Source: Allomuricauda sp. (lineage in GTDB: Bacteria > Bacteroidota > Bacteroidia > Flavobacteriales > Flavobacteriaceae). Taken from it: a stretch of DNA of 64,000 nucleotides. The stretch is from assembly GCA_017795045.1 (NCBI GenBank), contig CP051244.1:29876-93875 (forward strand), given 5' to 3'. The translations under genes were made by a program, and so were the position numbers. The notes below the pieces were generated by a model, which had not been told where the DNA came from, made no database searches, and saw only the letters and a program-made list of their open reading frames with translations. Below, in pieces: positions 24,797-34,066 of the stretch. Numbering within the stretch: the first letter of the stretch is position 1; each line of letters opens with the position of its first letter.

Positions 24797-25384
24797 CTAT
24801 TGCGAATCTGCTTGTACACGCGCACTACCGGGAATGGTTCCGTTGCCACAGATGAGTTCTACCTTGGAGGTCTTGGGCAACTTGTCCCCGGGTTTCACGT
24901 ATTTCCCCTTGAACTTCATGTTGTAGACCATGTCTTTACCCAATTCGTCAATGTAGGTAACACGTTCCACATCCAATCCCACAGCCCTCAACATGGAGGC
25001 GGCGTTACGTTGGGTGACTTGGATGATATCCGGCACACTCACCTTTTTGTACCCAGATGGATTCACGGTGAAATATATTTTTCGGTTGGATTTGACCTTG
25101 TTTCCCGCGGGAGGGTCTTGATCCAAGATGGAAAACCTTGGGTAATCCGGATTGTAGTTGGAGGAGTCCAACACTTGATATCGCAATCCGGCCTCTTCAA
25201 CAGCTTTTCGCATATCCATTACCGACATTTTGGAAAAATCGGGCACCTCCACAAACTCGCCATGGTTGGTGGTACTTTTAAGCCATTGCAACGCCAAAAA
25301 AACCAAAAGCACTGTGGCCACGACCGCTAGGCCCAATTGTATGAGAAAGGTCTTGCTTTTTAAAAATCCAAAAAAATGTTTCAT
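24797..25384 (-). CDS. Membrane-anchored PASTA-domain protein
   Basis: A 195-residue protein with one N-terminal membrane helix (QLGLAVVATVLLVFLALQW, about residues 17-35) and two or three PASTA repeats (VPDFSKMSVMDMRKAVEEAG; VPDIIQVTQRNAASMLRAVG; then KPGDKLPKTSKVELICGNG). PASTA domains bind peptidoglycan or muropeptides, usually on kinases or PBPs; here no kinase or transpeptidase domain is attached. It is divergent from ddl, a peptidoglycan precursor gene, and coupled to rluD. Confidence 0.85.
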   Translation of the reverse strand: MKHFFGFLKSKTFLIQLGLAVVATVLLVFLALQWLKSTTNHGEFVEVPDFSKMSVMDMRKAVEEAGLRYQVLDSSNYNPDYPRFSILDQDPPAGNKVKSNRKIYFTVNPSGYKKVSVPDIIQVTQRNAASMLRAVGLDVERVTYIDELGKDMVYNMKFKGKYVKPGDKLPKTSKVELICGNGTIPGSARVQADSQ

Positions 25385-25462
25385 GCGATATGCTTATGTG
25401 GACAAATATAGGAAAGCCAGTGCTTTTTTCTTTACTTTGGCATCGCGATATTCGACAAGCTG

Positions 25463-26437
25463 ATGAAAAAAAACATTGCCATTATCATGGGCGGTTACTC
25501 CAGTGAACACGCCATATCCATAAAGAGCGGTAACGTGGTCCATAAGTATTTGGACAGAGAGCGATACAATTCCTATCGGATTGTGATCACCAAGGAAAAG
25601 TGGGTGTATCTGGATGATTCCAACAAGGAATTTCCTGTAGACAAATCTGATTTCAGTATTCAACCTGAAGGCGGGAAAATTGTATTCGACTGTGTTTTCA
25701 ACGCGATTCATGGCACACCTGGTGAGGATGGACTGCTCCAAGCTTATTTTGAGCTATTGGGAATTCCACAAACTTCCTGTAACCACTATCAGTCTGCTTT
25801 GACTTTCAACAAGCGGGACTTGTTGAGTACCTTAAAGCCTTATGGCGTGCATTGTGCTACTTCATATTACGTGAACCATGGACAGGAAATCGATGAAGAC
25901 GCCATCGTGGAAAAGGTAGGACTTCCCTGTTTTGTTAAGGCCAATAGGGCCGGAAGCAGTTATGGAGTCTCCAAAGTGTACCAAAAGGAAGAGCTTACCA
26001 AAGCTTTATCAGCAGCTTTTAAGGAAGATGACGAGGTGATCATTGAGTCCTTTTTGGACGGGACCGAAGTTTCCGTGGGAGTGATCACGTACAATAATGC
26101 CGTTACCGTGCTCCCGATTACAGAGATCATTTCAGAAAATGATTTTTTTGATTATGAGGCCAAGTACCAAGGGAAATCCAAAGAGATTACCCCGGCCCGG
26201 ATATCCGAAATTCAAGAAGCCAACGTCAGGGCTTTGGCCGAATTTATCTATAAAACTTTGGGAATGAAGGGCTATACCCGTAGCGAGTTTATCTTTATTG
26301 GGGATGTCCCCCACCTTTTGGAGGTAAACACCACTCCCGGACTCACAGAGGAAAGTCTCTTGCCCCAACAGGCCAAGACGGCCGGTATTTCATTGGATCA
26401 ATTATTTGACAGTGCCATTGTAGAGGCATTGCGATAG
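25463..26437 (+). CDS. ddl: D-alanine--D-alanine ligase
   Basis: A 324-residue ATP-grasp ligase making the D-Ala-D-Ala end of peptidoglycan precursors. It begins NIAIIMGGYSSEHAISIKSG (substrate loop with the conserved SxE), followed by AIHGTPGEDGLLQAY, the ATP-grasp FVKANRAGSSYGVSKV and C-terminal metal site HLLEVNTTPGLTEESLLPQQA. Length is normal. coaD follows 32 nt later on the same strand. Confidence 0.95.
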   Translation: MKKNIAIIMGGYSSEHAISIKSGNVVHKYLDRERYNSYRIVITKEKWVYLDDSNKEFPVDKSDFSIQPEGGKIVFDCVFNAIHGTPGEDGLLQAYFELLGIPQTSCNHYQSALTFNKRDLLSTLKPYGVHCATSYYVNHGQEIDEDAIVEKVGLPCFVKANRAGSSYGVSKVYQKEELTKALSAAFKEDDEVIIESFLDGTEVSVGVITYNNAVTVLPITEIISENDFFDYEAKYQGKSKEITPARISEIQEANVRALAEFIYKTLGMKGYTRSEFIFIGDVPHLLEVNTTPGLTEESLLPQQAKTAGISLDQLFDSAIVEALR

Positions 26438-26469
26438 AAAATCTGTATTTTTAAGCAAACTTTCCCATC

Positions 26470-26928
26470 ATGAGGCGCGCTATCTTTCCAGGATCTTTTG
26501 ACCCACTTACCCTTGGGCATTACGATATCATCAAACGGGGCATTACCCTATTTGATGAATTGATCATTGCCATAGGGATCAATGCCGAAAAGAAGTATAT
26601 GTTCTCCTTGGAAGAACGCACCCAATTCATCAAGGAGGCCTTTAAGGACGAGCCCAAGATCAAGGTACTCACCTACGAGGGCCTTACTGTGGATTTCTGC
26701 AAAAAAATTGGAGCGGACTTTATATTGAGGGGACTCCGCAATCCTGCAGATTTTGAATTCGAAAAGGCCATTGCCCATACCAATAGAAAACTCTCCGAGA
26801 TAGAAACGGTCTTTTTATTGACCTCATCAGGAAAATCCTACATAAGCTCCTCCATTGTACGGGATGTTATTAGAAACGGTGGTGATTACACCGGATTGGT
26901 CCCTGAAACGGTAGTGGTAAAATCATGA
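26470..26928 (+). CDS. coaD: Phosphopantetheine adenylyltransferase
   Basis: A 152-residue nucleotidyltransferase of coenzyme A synthesis. It starts RAIFPGSFDPLTLGHYDII with the TxGH ATP-binding motif and has FILRGLRNPADFEFEKAIAHTN and the C-terminal YISSSIVRDVIRNGGD. Length and motifs are complete. The 199 bp downstream are AT-rich, with no gene or clear terminator recognised. Confidence 0.96.
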   Translation: MRRAIFPGSFDPLTLGHYDIIKRGITLFDELIIAIGINAEKKYMFSLEERTQFIKEAFKDEPKIKVLTYEGLTVDFCKKIGADFILRGLRNPADFEFEKAIAHTNRKLSEIETVFLLTSSGKSYISSSIVRDVIRNGGDYTGLVPETVVVKS

Positions 26929-27127
26929 TAGTTTATCACTAAATCTTACAATTCCGCAACGTTTTTCCTAATTAAAGTCCCACAAAAAAACTTTCAAACC
27001 CTATTTTTTTTCCCAAAAACAACAGTTTCGGAACTTTTCACAACAAATAATTATTGATAAATGTCAATACCTATAAATTGGTCAGAAATTTCTTAATTAC
27101 GAGAAGTTCCCCTAACGACCCCGTACA

Positions 27128-28963
27128 TTGAAAGCAGTTGAACGAATTGCCCAACATTATTTGCTAAAGCAATTGCCCAAGGCAACCGCCTTTGCGGATG
27201 CCAAAGGTATATTGATGGATGCCTCGGATTCTTGGCTCGATATTTTTGATATTCAAGCCAAGTCCTGCATGGACATCAACATCTTTGAATTGTTTTCGGA
27301 CATGGTCGAGAACATTGACCTGCAAGCATCTTTAAAGGACAGTACATCACACACCATAAGACACCACAAAACCACAGGTGCATCTGGGCAATGGTTTGAA
27401 AGCACCTTTTCCCCATGGTTTGATGAAAAGGAAAACTTGATGGGCACCATAGTGCAAACCGATGACATCACCCGATTGGTGGAAAAGGAACTGGAACTGG
27501 AAAGGGTGAACACATTGCTGCAGGCACAATCTGAAGTACTGAATGTTGGCAATTGGGAATACCATATTGAAACCGAACAACTGTACTGGAGCGAAGAAAC
27601 CAAAAAAATCCATCAAGTACCTTTATCCTACCAACCCGAGGTGAGTGAGGCCATAGCCTTTTACAAACAAGGATATTCCCGCAACAAGATTTCGATGTTG
27701 TTCCATCAGGTAATGACCCAGGGAACCCCTTTTAACCAAAAGCTTCAAATAATAACTGCCAAAGGGGAAGAACGATGGATAAAGGCCGCAGGCAAACCCA
27801 TTAAAAAGGATGGGGAGATCGTAAAAGTCTTTGGAACCTTCCAAGACATCCATGATAAGGTAATGGCCGAAACAAAGACCCGGGAAAATGAGCAATTGCT
27901 CCATACCCTGATCGATAATATTCCCTTGAACATTTTTGCAAAGGACCTGGATTCCAGAAAAATCCTGGTCAACAAGGCAGAATGTGAGTATCTGGGCAAG
28001 AAGCCCGAAGAAATGATAGGGAAATCCGATTTTGACCTATATGACCCTGAAGTTGCAAAGACATCACGGGATGAAGACCTTCAAGTTATCCGAACCCTAA
28101 AACCTATTTTGGGAAAAGAAACCATCAGCATAAAAAAAGATGGGGAGTACACCAATTTTTTAACCTCCAAAATCCCACTTTTTGATGATGAAGGCAAGAT
28201 CAATGGGCTTATTGGCATCAGTATGGACATTACGGCCCTCAAGAAAAAAGAGGACCAACTGAGGAACCTTATCAATATTACCTCGGTACAGAACAAAAAG
28301 CTGATCAATTTTGCGCATATCGTTTCCCACAACCTTAGGTCCCATTCCGCGAATTTTTCAATGTTATTGGAGTTCCTTATCAATGAGGATGATGAAAGGG
28401 AAAAAGAGCATATCCTAAAAATGCTTTCACAAGCTTCGGACCGTCTTTTGGAAACCTTGGACAACCTGAACGAGGTCATCGACATCAACACCAATGTAAA
28501 TCTGGAAAAGAGTCCGCTCAACCTCCATGACAACATTGTCAAGGTACAGCAAAGCCTATCGGCCCTTTTGGAAAAAAACCAAGTAGAGGTCATCAACCAT
28601 GTTGACGAAGATCTTTGTGTTTCTGCCTGCAGCTCCTATTTGGACAGTATCATCGTAAATTTACTGACCAATGCAGTCAAGTACAAGAGCCCTGAAAGAA
28701 ATCCCGTAATCACTATCAATGCCAAGAAGCACGACAAGTATGTGGTGTTCAGCGTTTCAGACAATGGTCTTGGAATTGATCTGGAACGGTACGGCGGCAA
28801 AATATTTGGACTATATAAAACGTTTCATAATAACAAGGATGCCCGAGGTCTAGGATTATATATCATCAAAAACCAAATTGAGGCCATGGGTGGTAGCATT
28901 ACCGCAAAAAGTGAAGTAGATAAGGGTACAACATTCAATGTGTATTTTAATGAAGAAAGTTAA
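27128..28963 (+). CDS. PAS-domain sensor histidine kinase
   Basis: A 611-residue cytosolic kinase, no membrane segment. Three PAS-like regions (about 10-120, 135-250, 260-375) precede a dimerisation helix with phospho-acceptor in AHIVSHNLRSHSANFSMLL (about residue 403). An HATPase domain follows (LLTNAVKYKSPE; FSVSDNGLGIDLE; RGLGLYIIKNQIEAMGG). The HNLR acceptor form is common in Flavobacteriia. The start is TTG at 27128; no ATG is available before the first PAS region. It overlaps the receiver gene by 14 nt, so the two form a pair. Confidence 0.88.
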   Translation: MKAVERIAQHYLLKQLPKATAFADAKGILMDASDSWLDIFDIQAKSCMDINIFELFSDMVENIDLQASLKDSTSHTIRHHKTTGASGQWFESTFSPWFDEKENLMGTIVQTDDITRLVEKELELERVNTLLQAQSEVLNVGNWEYHIETEQLYWSEETKKIHQVPLSYQPEVSEAIAFYKQGYSRNKISMLFHQVMTQGTPFNQKLQIITAKGEERWIKAAGKPIKKDGEIVKVFGTFQDIHDKVMAETKTRENEQLLHTLIDNIPLNIFAKDLDSRKILVNKAECEYLGKKPEEMIGKSDFDLYDPEVAKTSRDEDLQVIRTLKPILGKETISIKKDGEYTNFLTSKIPLFDDEGKINGLIGISMDITALKKKEDQLRNLINITSVQNKKLINFAHIVSHNLRSHSANFSMLLEFLINEDDEREKEHILKMLSQASDRLLETLDNLNEVIDINTNVNLEKSPLNLHDNIVKVQQSLSALLEKNQVEVINHVDEDLCVSACSSYLDSIIVNLLTNAVKYKSPERNPVITINAKKHDKYVVFSVSDNGLGIDLERYGGKIFGLYKTFHNNKDARGLGLYIIKNQIEAMGGSITAKSEVDKGTTFNVYFNEES

Positions 28964-29363
28964 CAGCATGTTTATTGTGGACGATGATCCCATAACTGTT
29001 TTTGGCATCAAAAAGATGCTGAAACCCGTTTGTATTTGTGACGATATCCAAATATTTGAAAATGGAAAGGAAGCGGTGGATGCCCTTAAAAAACGGATAG
29101 AAAACGGGGAGGACATTCCAGAAGTGATTTTTTTGGACATCAACATGCCCATAATGGATGGATGGGATTTTTTGGAAGAGCTCATTTCAATGGATATCAA
29201 GGAGCACATAACCATAAACATGATCACCTCATCCATAGACCCCTTGGATTACCAAAAGTGGACCGAATTCAAAAATAGATGCCCGCATGGTCTAAACTAC
29301 AAGAACAAGCCTATTTTTAAGATAGAGATTTCGGACCTGGAAAGTATAGATTTGGCATCGTGA
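28950..29363 (+). CDS. Single-domain response regulator
   Basis: A 137-residue receiver with no output domain. It begins MKKVNSMFIVDDDPITVFG (acidic pocket) and has the phospho-acceptor in VIFLDINMPIMDGWDF, then NMITSSIDPLDYQKW in place of the usual KP loop, with a Lys further on. The start inside the kinase gene, overlapping its stop, is chosen because the receiver fold begins here. It probably relays phosphate from the adjacent kinase to an unknown output. Confidence 0.87.
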   Translation: MKKVNSMFIVDDDPITVFGIKKMLKPVCICDDIQIFENGKEAVDALKKRIENGEDIPEVIFLDINMPIMDGWDFLEELISMDIKEHITINMITSSIDPLDYQKWTEFKNRCPHGLNYKNKPIFKIEISDLESIDLAS

Positions 29364-29406
29364 CCATAATATTCCGTATTTTTAGGTTTACTAACAGCGT
29401 TTTTTA

Positions 29407-31215
29407 GTGGTATTGATCAATAAGGAATTTAGCATAGCACAAAAGTACATTGTCTTTTTTGCCCTACTTATCACCTGTCTGTCCTGTGAAAACCAAAAAC
29501 AGGATGAGGCCACTTCTTACCAAACTTTTTTTGAAGCTTCAAAAGGCAAGGAAACTGCCACTTACGAAGAAACCATTGCATTTTACATGCGATTGGCACG
29601 GGATTTCCCCCAAATCAACATACATACGATAGGCAGTACCGATAGTGGTTACCCATTACACATGGTCACCTTTAACCCCGATGGGGATTTTAACTTGGAG
29701 AATGTCCGAAAGGAAAAAGCCATTATCCTGATCAATAATGGTATTCATCCCGGAGAAAGTGATGGAATTGACGCCACCATGCTACTCTACAGGGACTTGG
29801 CCACCAAAGCACTGCCCAGTCCAAAGAATACCGTATTGGTCACCATACCCGTTTACAACATTGGGGGAGCCCTCAACCGAAATTCAACCTCAAGGGCCAA
29901 TCAAAACGGTCCAAAGGAATACGGGTTTCGGGGCAATGCCCGTAACTACGACCTGAACCGGGATTTCATTAAAATGGATACCAAAAACGCCCAAGGTTTT
30001 GCCAGCATTTTCCACAGGGTAAAACCTGATGTCTTTGTGGACAATCATGTGAGCAACGGAGCGGATTATCAATATACCCTGACCCATTTGTTCACACAGC
30101 ACAATAAATTGGGTGGAAATTTAGGGCAGTACCTCCATAAAGAATTTATGCCGGGACTGGAAAAGTCCCTGGCGGACAAAGAATGGGACATTACCCCTTA
30201 TGTAAACGTCTTCAACGTTCCGCCGGAAATGGGTTTTAGCCAGTTTATGGACCATCCCAGATACTCCACAGGCTACACCTCGCTTTGGAACACCCTTGGA
30301 CTTATGGTGGAGACCCATATGCTAAAACCCTACGACCAACGTGTGGAAGGCACCTATCAGCTTATGGAAAGTCTTGTACAGCTGGTGGAAAAACAATACG
30401 ACACCATCAAGGAGCTACGAAAACAGACCCATGAAGAGAACCTTGGACTTTCCCAGTATTATTTCTCCTGGCAGGTAGATACCACGCAAACCTCTGTACT
30501 ACAATTCAAAGGATATGAAGCAGAACGCCTCTTGAGCGAGGTAACCGGACTTCCCCGTTTAAAATACGACCGGACCAAACCCTTTACCAAAGAAACCGTA
30601 TATCGGAATTACTACTGCCCAAAGGATACCATTACCGTGCCTGATGCCTACGTGGTCAAGAAAAGCTGGGAGAAGGTCATGGACCGATTGCAAGCCAATA
30701 ACATCCGTTATTTTAGACTGGACAAGGATACTTCACTTACCGTCAACGGGTATAAAATCCTGGAGTATGAAACCCGTAAAAATCCTTACGAAGGGCATTA
30801 TCCCCATTTTAATACCCAAGTGACCAGTTGCACTAAAATAGTCCATTTTAATGCGGGTGATGTGGTCATTCCCACCCATCAACCTGGAATCAGGTACATT
30901 TTGGAAACCCTGGAACCCCAAGGCGTGGATTCTTTTTTCAATTGGAACTTCTTTGATACGGTCCTCCAGCAAAAAGAAGGATTTTCTCCCTATGTCTTTG
31001 AAGACGTAGCCAAGGAAATGCTGGAGAAGGATTCCGTATTACGACAGAATTTTATGGCCAAGAAAGCATTGGATACGGAATTTTCAGAAAATTGGTATGC
31101 GCAATTGGATTGGCTGTTTCAACAGTCTACATATTTGGAAGACGCCTATCTGAACTACCCGGTCTATCGTATTGAGAAAAATAGCGAAGCCTCAAAAATA
31201 TTGGACCGGGACTAA
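29407..31215 (+). CDS. M14-family zinc carboxypeptidase lipoprotein
   Basis: A 602-residue protein from a GTG start, with a hydrophobic N-terminus ending in a lipobox-like LLITCLSC. The M14 zinc site is visible as INNGIHPGESDGIDATM (His and Glu ligands, about residues 114-117) and the distal His in VFVDNHVSNGADY; the catalytic Glu is likely in LMVETHMLKPY. It should trim peptides in the envelope. The C-terminal half (about 350-600) is not recognised. Its stop overlaps the opposing Nudix gene by 4 nt. Confidence 0.85.
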   Translation: MVLINKEFSIAQKYIVFFALLITCLSCENQKQDEATSYQTFFEASKGKETATYEETIAFYMRLARDFPQINIHTIGSTDSGYPLHMVTFNPDGDFNLENVRKEKAIILINNGIHPGESDGIDATMLLYRDLATKALPSPKNTVLVTIPVYNIGGALNRNSTSRANQNGPKEYGFRGNARNYDLNRDFIKMDTKNAQGFASIFHRVKPDVFVDNHVSNGADYQYTLTHLFTQHNKLGGNLGQYLHKEFMPGLEKSLADKEWDITPYVNVFNVPPEMGFSQFMDHPRYSTGYTSLWNTLGLMVETHMLKPYDQRVEGTYQLMESLVQLVEKQYDTIKELRKQTHEENLGLSQYYFSWQVDTTQTSVLQFKGYEAERLLSEVTGLPRLKYDRTKPFTKETVYRNYYCPKDTITVPDAYVVKKSWEKVMDRLQANNIRYFRLDKDTSLTVNGYKILEYETRKNPYEGHYPHFNTQVTSCTKIVHFNAGDVVIPTHQPGIRYILETLEPQGVDSFFNWNFFDTVLQQKEGFSPYVFEDVAKEMLEKDSVLRQNFMAKKALDTEFSENWYAQLDWLFQQSTYLEDAYLNYPVYRIEKNSEASKILDRD

Positions 31216-31811
31216 TCCCATTCCCACTCTTCAAACAGGATCTCAATATTGGCGTAAGAATTTTTCAAGGCCTTTTTGGTCTTTCTTCGGCCTTTCCATT
31301 TTACTTTGGATATGCCCTCCGATTTTTCAGCGACCAACTTGCCCGTAAACGAAGTGGACATTACAAACCAATGGGTTTCCTTCAAACGATATTCCCCATT
31401 TCTCTTAAAAATATGGTAGGTGGTTCGCAGAAACCGTTCAATGGCCAGTCCCGAAACACCGGTCTCTTCCTCAACCTCCCTAATGGCGGCATTTTCAACA
31501 GATTCCCCTTTATCCACTTTGCCCTTGGGCAGGTCCCATTTTCCATTTCGATAGATAAAGAGCACCTTGCCTTTTGGGTTAACGACAAATCCACCACCAG
31601 CCACCACCACAGGGATTTTATGGCGAAACATCTTTAAGATCTCGTCCCCATCGGGATGATAGAGATACGCTTTGTCCAGCTTCCCTTTGGCCAGTTTCTC
31701 TATAGCCTTTAAAATAGAATCACCATCCATGGAAAAAAGGCTTCCATTGGATTTATCCGGACGCTTGTTTGTTAAAATCAGTGGAGATTCATTTACAAAA
31801 ACTTCATACAT
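31212..31811 (-). CDS. Nudix hydrolase
   Basis: A 199-residue protein. The Nudix box is complete: GKVDKGESVENAAIREVEEE then TGV, preceded by WDLPK. The N-terminal 65 residues (YEVFVNESPLILTNKRPD) form an extra domain seen in Bacteroidota members; the substrate is unknown. I start at the ATG at 31811, because the longer frame to 31907 would run through the pyrE coding region. It diverges from pyrE with 7 bp between start codons. Confidence 0.88.
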   Translation of the reverse strand: MYEVFVNESPLILTNKRPDKSNGSLFSMDGDSILKAIEKLAKGKLDKAYLYHPDGDEILKMFRHKIPVVVAGGGFVVNPKGKVLFIYRNGKWDLPKGKVDKGESVENAAIREVEEETGVSGLAIERFLRTTYHIFKRNGEYRLKETHWFVMSTSFTGKLVAEKSEGISKVKWKGRRKTKKALKNSYANIEILFEEWEWD

Positions 31812-31814
31812 TTG
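31807..31814 (+). promoter_or_regulatory. Possible -7 element of pyrE
   Basis: TACATTTG matches TAnnTTTG and ends 4 nt before the pyrE ATG, overlapping the start codon of the divergent Nudix gene. No TTTG at the -33 spacing was found. Confidence 0.45.
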
Positions 31815-31818
31815 CGCA

Positions 31819-32457
31819 ATGGTTTTAGATAAGGGAATCGCAAAAAAAACAGCTGAACTGCTGTTACAAATTAATGCAATTAAGTTGGAACCCGAAAATC
31901 CGTTCACATGGGCTTCTGGGTGGAAATCCCCAATTTATTGCGACAACAGGGTCATGCTCTCCTACCCTGAAATACGGAATTTTGTACGGGAAGAGATGGC
32001 CAAACAAGTTGAAAACCTCTATGGCAAACCCGATGTGATCGCAGGTGTGGCCACAGGCGCCATTGGAATTGGCATTTTGGTGGCCGAAGCCTTGGGCCTC
32101 CCATTCATCTATGTCCGACCGGAACCCAAATCCCATGGAAGGCAAAACCAAATCGAGGGATATCTGGAACACGGCCAGAATGTAGTGGTCATTGAAGACT
32201 TGATCAGCACGGGAAAAAGTAGCCTGAATGCGGTCAAGGCCTTGAAAGAACAGGGTGCCCACGTAAAAGGTATGGTGGCCATTTTTACCTATGGTTTTCC
32301 AGTAGCCACGGACAACTTTGAAAAGGAAGATGTGGAACTACACACCCTTTCCGACTATGATCATCTCATAGAACAAGCTTCTGAAACACATTATATCAAA
32401 GAATCACAATTAAAAACCTTATTGCAGTGGAGGGTTGATCCACAGCAATGGAAATAA
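31819..32457 (+). CDS. pyrE: Orotate phosphoribosyltransferase
   Basis: A 212-residue pyrimidine enzyme making OMP from orotate and PRPP. It starts MVLDKGIAKKTAELLLQINA; orotate contact region FTWASGWKSPIYCDNR, catalytic loop YVRPEPKSHGRQNQIEG, and PRPP-binding VVVIEDLISTGKSS are all present. An ATG 147 nt upstream is in frame but would run through the divergent Nudix gene. The stop overlaps the SRPBCC gene by 10 nt. Confidence 0.96.
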   Translation: MVLDKGIAKKTAELLLQINAIKLEPENPFTWASGWKSPIYCDNRVMLSYPEIRNFVREEMAKQVENLYGKPDVIAGVATGAIGIGILVAEALGLPFIYVRPEPKSHGRQNQIEGYLEHGQNVVVIEDLISTGKSSLNAVKALKEQGAHVKGMVAIFTYGFPVATDNFEKEDVELHTLSDYDHLIEQASETHYIKESQLKTLLQWRVDPQQWK

Positions 32458-32864
32458 GCCAGAAAATGCACATTGAAGTCCCTAAAAAGAAAGTGGCCAA
32501 AAGTGGTAAGGAAGTTTTTGATTTTCTTTCCGATATCAAAAATTTTGAAACCTTGATGCCCAGTAATATTGACAAATTTGAGGTCTTGGATGAAAAAACC
32601 TTCAAGTTTGCCTTAAAGGGCATGCCAGAAATCACGCTAAGGTTGAAGGAGCAAATCCCCCATGAGAAAGTGGTTTTGGGAGCTGCCAGCGACAAATTGC
32701 CGTTTACCTTGACAGGTGATATTACTTCTTTGGGTGATCATGAAAGTGAAGTGGCGCTGAACTTTGAAGGAGAATTCAATGCCATGATGGCCATGATGAT
32801 CAAATCGCCCATCACCAACTTCATGCAGACCCTATCCTCCAACTTGGATAAAATAGGTCAATAA
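32448..32864 (+). CDS. SRPBCC-fold protein
   Basis: A 138-residue protein with the START/Bet v 1-like pattern VFDFLSDIKNFETLMPSNID followed by beta-rich sequence and a C-terminal helix. The fold binds hydrophobic ligands; no function is assigned. It overlaps the pyrE stop by 10 nt, which suggests coupled translation, and overlaps birA at the 3' end by 7 nt. Confidence 0.8.
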   Translation: MEISQKMHIEVPKKKVAKSGKEVFDFLSDIKNFETLMPSNIDKFEVLDEKTFKFALKGMPEITLRLKEQIPHEKVVLGAASDKLPFTLTGDITSLGDHESEVALNFEGEFNAMMAMMIKSPITNFMQTLSSNLDKIGQ

Positions 32865-33601
32865 AGCAGGGATACTTCTTTTAGGTCGTACTCCCTAAAA
32901 ATATGGTCCTCCAACTCCAGGACAAGCTTCCCTGTTTCCGAAACACCCCGGATAAACCCCATAAACCTCTCCCCTTTGCTATTGGTGAACGTGGAGGGTT
33001 TGTCTTTTCGGAATAAATGCTGTTCGTACTCGGGAAGAAGCTCGGCAATGGTTTTGTCTTCAATATCCAATAAACGGTGTTTCATGCTATCCAAAATCAG
33101 ATGTAATAGCTCATCCAAGTCAAAAACGCGGCCACTAATGGTATGCATGGATGCCGCCTTGTCCAAATTATCAAAAGAAGTTTGGTTCACATTAAGGCCA
33201 ATCCCGATAATGGAATATTGAATTTCCTGACCTTTAAGAATATTTTCGATTAAAATGCCACATATTTTTGATGAACCTGACAGAATGTCGTTGGGCCATT
33301 TCACCCTGACATTGGGAAGATCCATGGTGTTCAGAACATCACAAACAGCCAAGGACACTGCAATGTTCAAATTGAACTGGTGCTCTGTCGAAAAAGAATT
33401 AAACTTTTTTAAAGCGCTGAAAGTAAGGTTTTTACCTTCTTCAGATTGCCAAGTAGCCCCCATTTGCCCTCTTCCTTTGAGCTGTTTTTTGGCGACGACC
33501 ACGGTAAAATCCGAAGCATTTTTGGTCTGCAACAAATCCTTTAAATACTGATTTGTGGAGTCCGTGGCATCAAGTTTGATTATCCGTGATTGTTCTCCCA
33601 A
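32858..33601 (-). CDS. birA: Biotin--[acetyl-CoA-carboxylase] ligase
   Basis: A 247-residue ligase that attaches biotin to carboxylase carrier domains. Motifs: LDATDSTNQYLKDL at the N-terminus, the biotinyl-AMP loop KKQLKGRGQMGATWQSEEG and VRVKWPNDILSGSSKICGILIE. No N-terminal helix-turn-helix is present, so this is the ligase-only form without repressor function. It opposes SRPBCC and diverges from rsfS. Confidence 0.93.
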   Translation of the reverse strand: MGEQSRIIKLDATDSTNQYLKDLLQTKNASDFTVVVAKKQLKGRGQMGATWQSEEGKNLTFSALKKFNSFSTEHQFNLNIAVSLAVCDVLNTMDLPNVRVKWPNDILSGSSKICGILIENILKGQEIQYSIIGIGLNVNQTSFDNLDKAASMHTISGRVFDLDELLHLILDSMKHRLLDIEDKTIAELLPEYEQHLFRKDKPSTFTNSKGERFMGFIRGVSETGKLVLELEDHIFREYDLKEVSLLY

Positions 33602-33656
33602 TGTGGTACGCCTTTATGATATGTTAAAATCTAAGGCTAAGAAAACAAAAAAAATA

Positions 33657-33664
33657 TAACTTTG
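33657..33664 (+). promoter_or_regulatory. Possible -7 element upstream of rsfS
   Basis: TAACTTTG matches TAnnTTTG, 19 nt before the rsfS ATG. It could drive the rsfS-ftsH run. No convincing -33 TTTG. Confidence 0.5.
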
Positions 33665-33683
33665 TAAAAACTAAAATTTTTGA

Positions 33684-34061
33684 ATGCAGAAAACGAAAAC
33701 TAGCGCAGATGAACTGATTGCCTTGATTTTACACGGGATTGAAGAAGTTAAAGGTGTTGACATAAATCTACTTGATCTTAGGGAAATCGAAAATACGGTC
33801 TGCGACTACTTCATCATCTGCAATGGTACTTCCAACACGCATGTAAACGCAATTGTTTCCTCTATCCAAAAAACCGTCAGCAAAGCCATCCATGACAAAC
33901 CATGGCATGTTGAAGGTTCTGAAAACGCAGAATGGGTATTGATGGACTATGTAAATGTTGTGGTACATGTATTTCAAAAACACATCAGGGAATTCTATGA
34001 CATTGAAGGACTTTGGGGAGATGCCAAGGTCACCATGGTGGAGAGCAGCTACAATTCTTAA
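33684..34061 (+). CDS. rsfS: Ribosome silencing factor
   Basis: A 125-residue RsfS/Iojap protein. Typical segments: VDINLLDLREIENTVCDYFI, ICNGTSNTHVNAIVSSI and the C-terminal VVHVFQKHIREFYDIEGLWG. It binds uL14 and blocks subunit joining when nutrients are low. ftsH begins 5 nt later. Confidence 0.95.
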   Translation: MQKTKTSADELIALILHGIEEVKGVDINLLDLREIENTVCDYFIICNGTSNTHVNAIVSSIQKTVSKAIHDKPWHVEGSENAEWVLMDYVNVVVHVFQKHIREFYDIEGLWGDAKVTMVESSYNS

Positions 34062-34066
34062 AAAAA

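Noticed and set aside
26929-27127. Possible RNA gene or riboswitch in the gap after coaD
   Set aside because: AT-rich, with only a 5-bp hairpin near the coaD stop; no tRNA fold or known riboswitch core seen.
31672-31818. Upstream in-frame start for pyrE
   Set aside because: It would run through the divergent Nudix gene and add residues with no family match.
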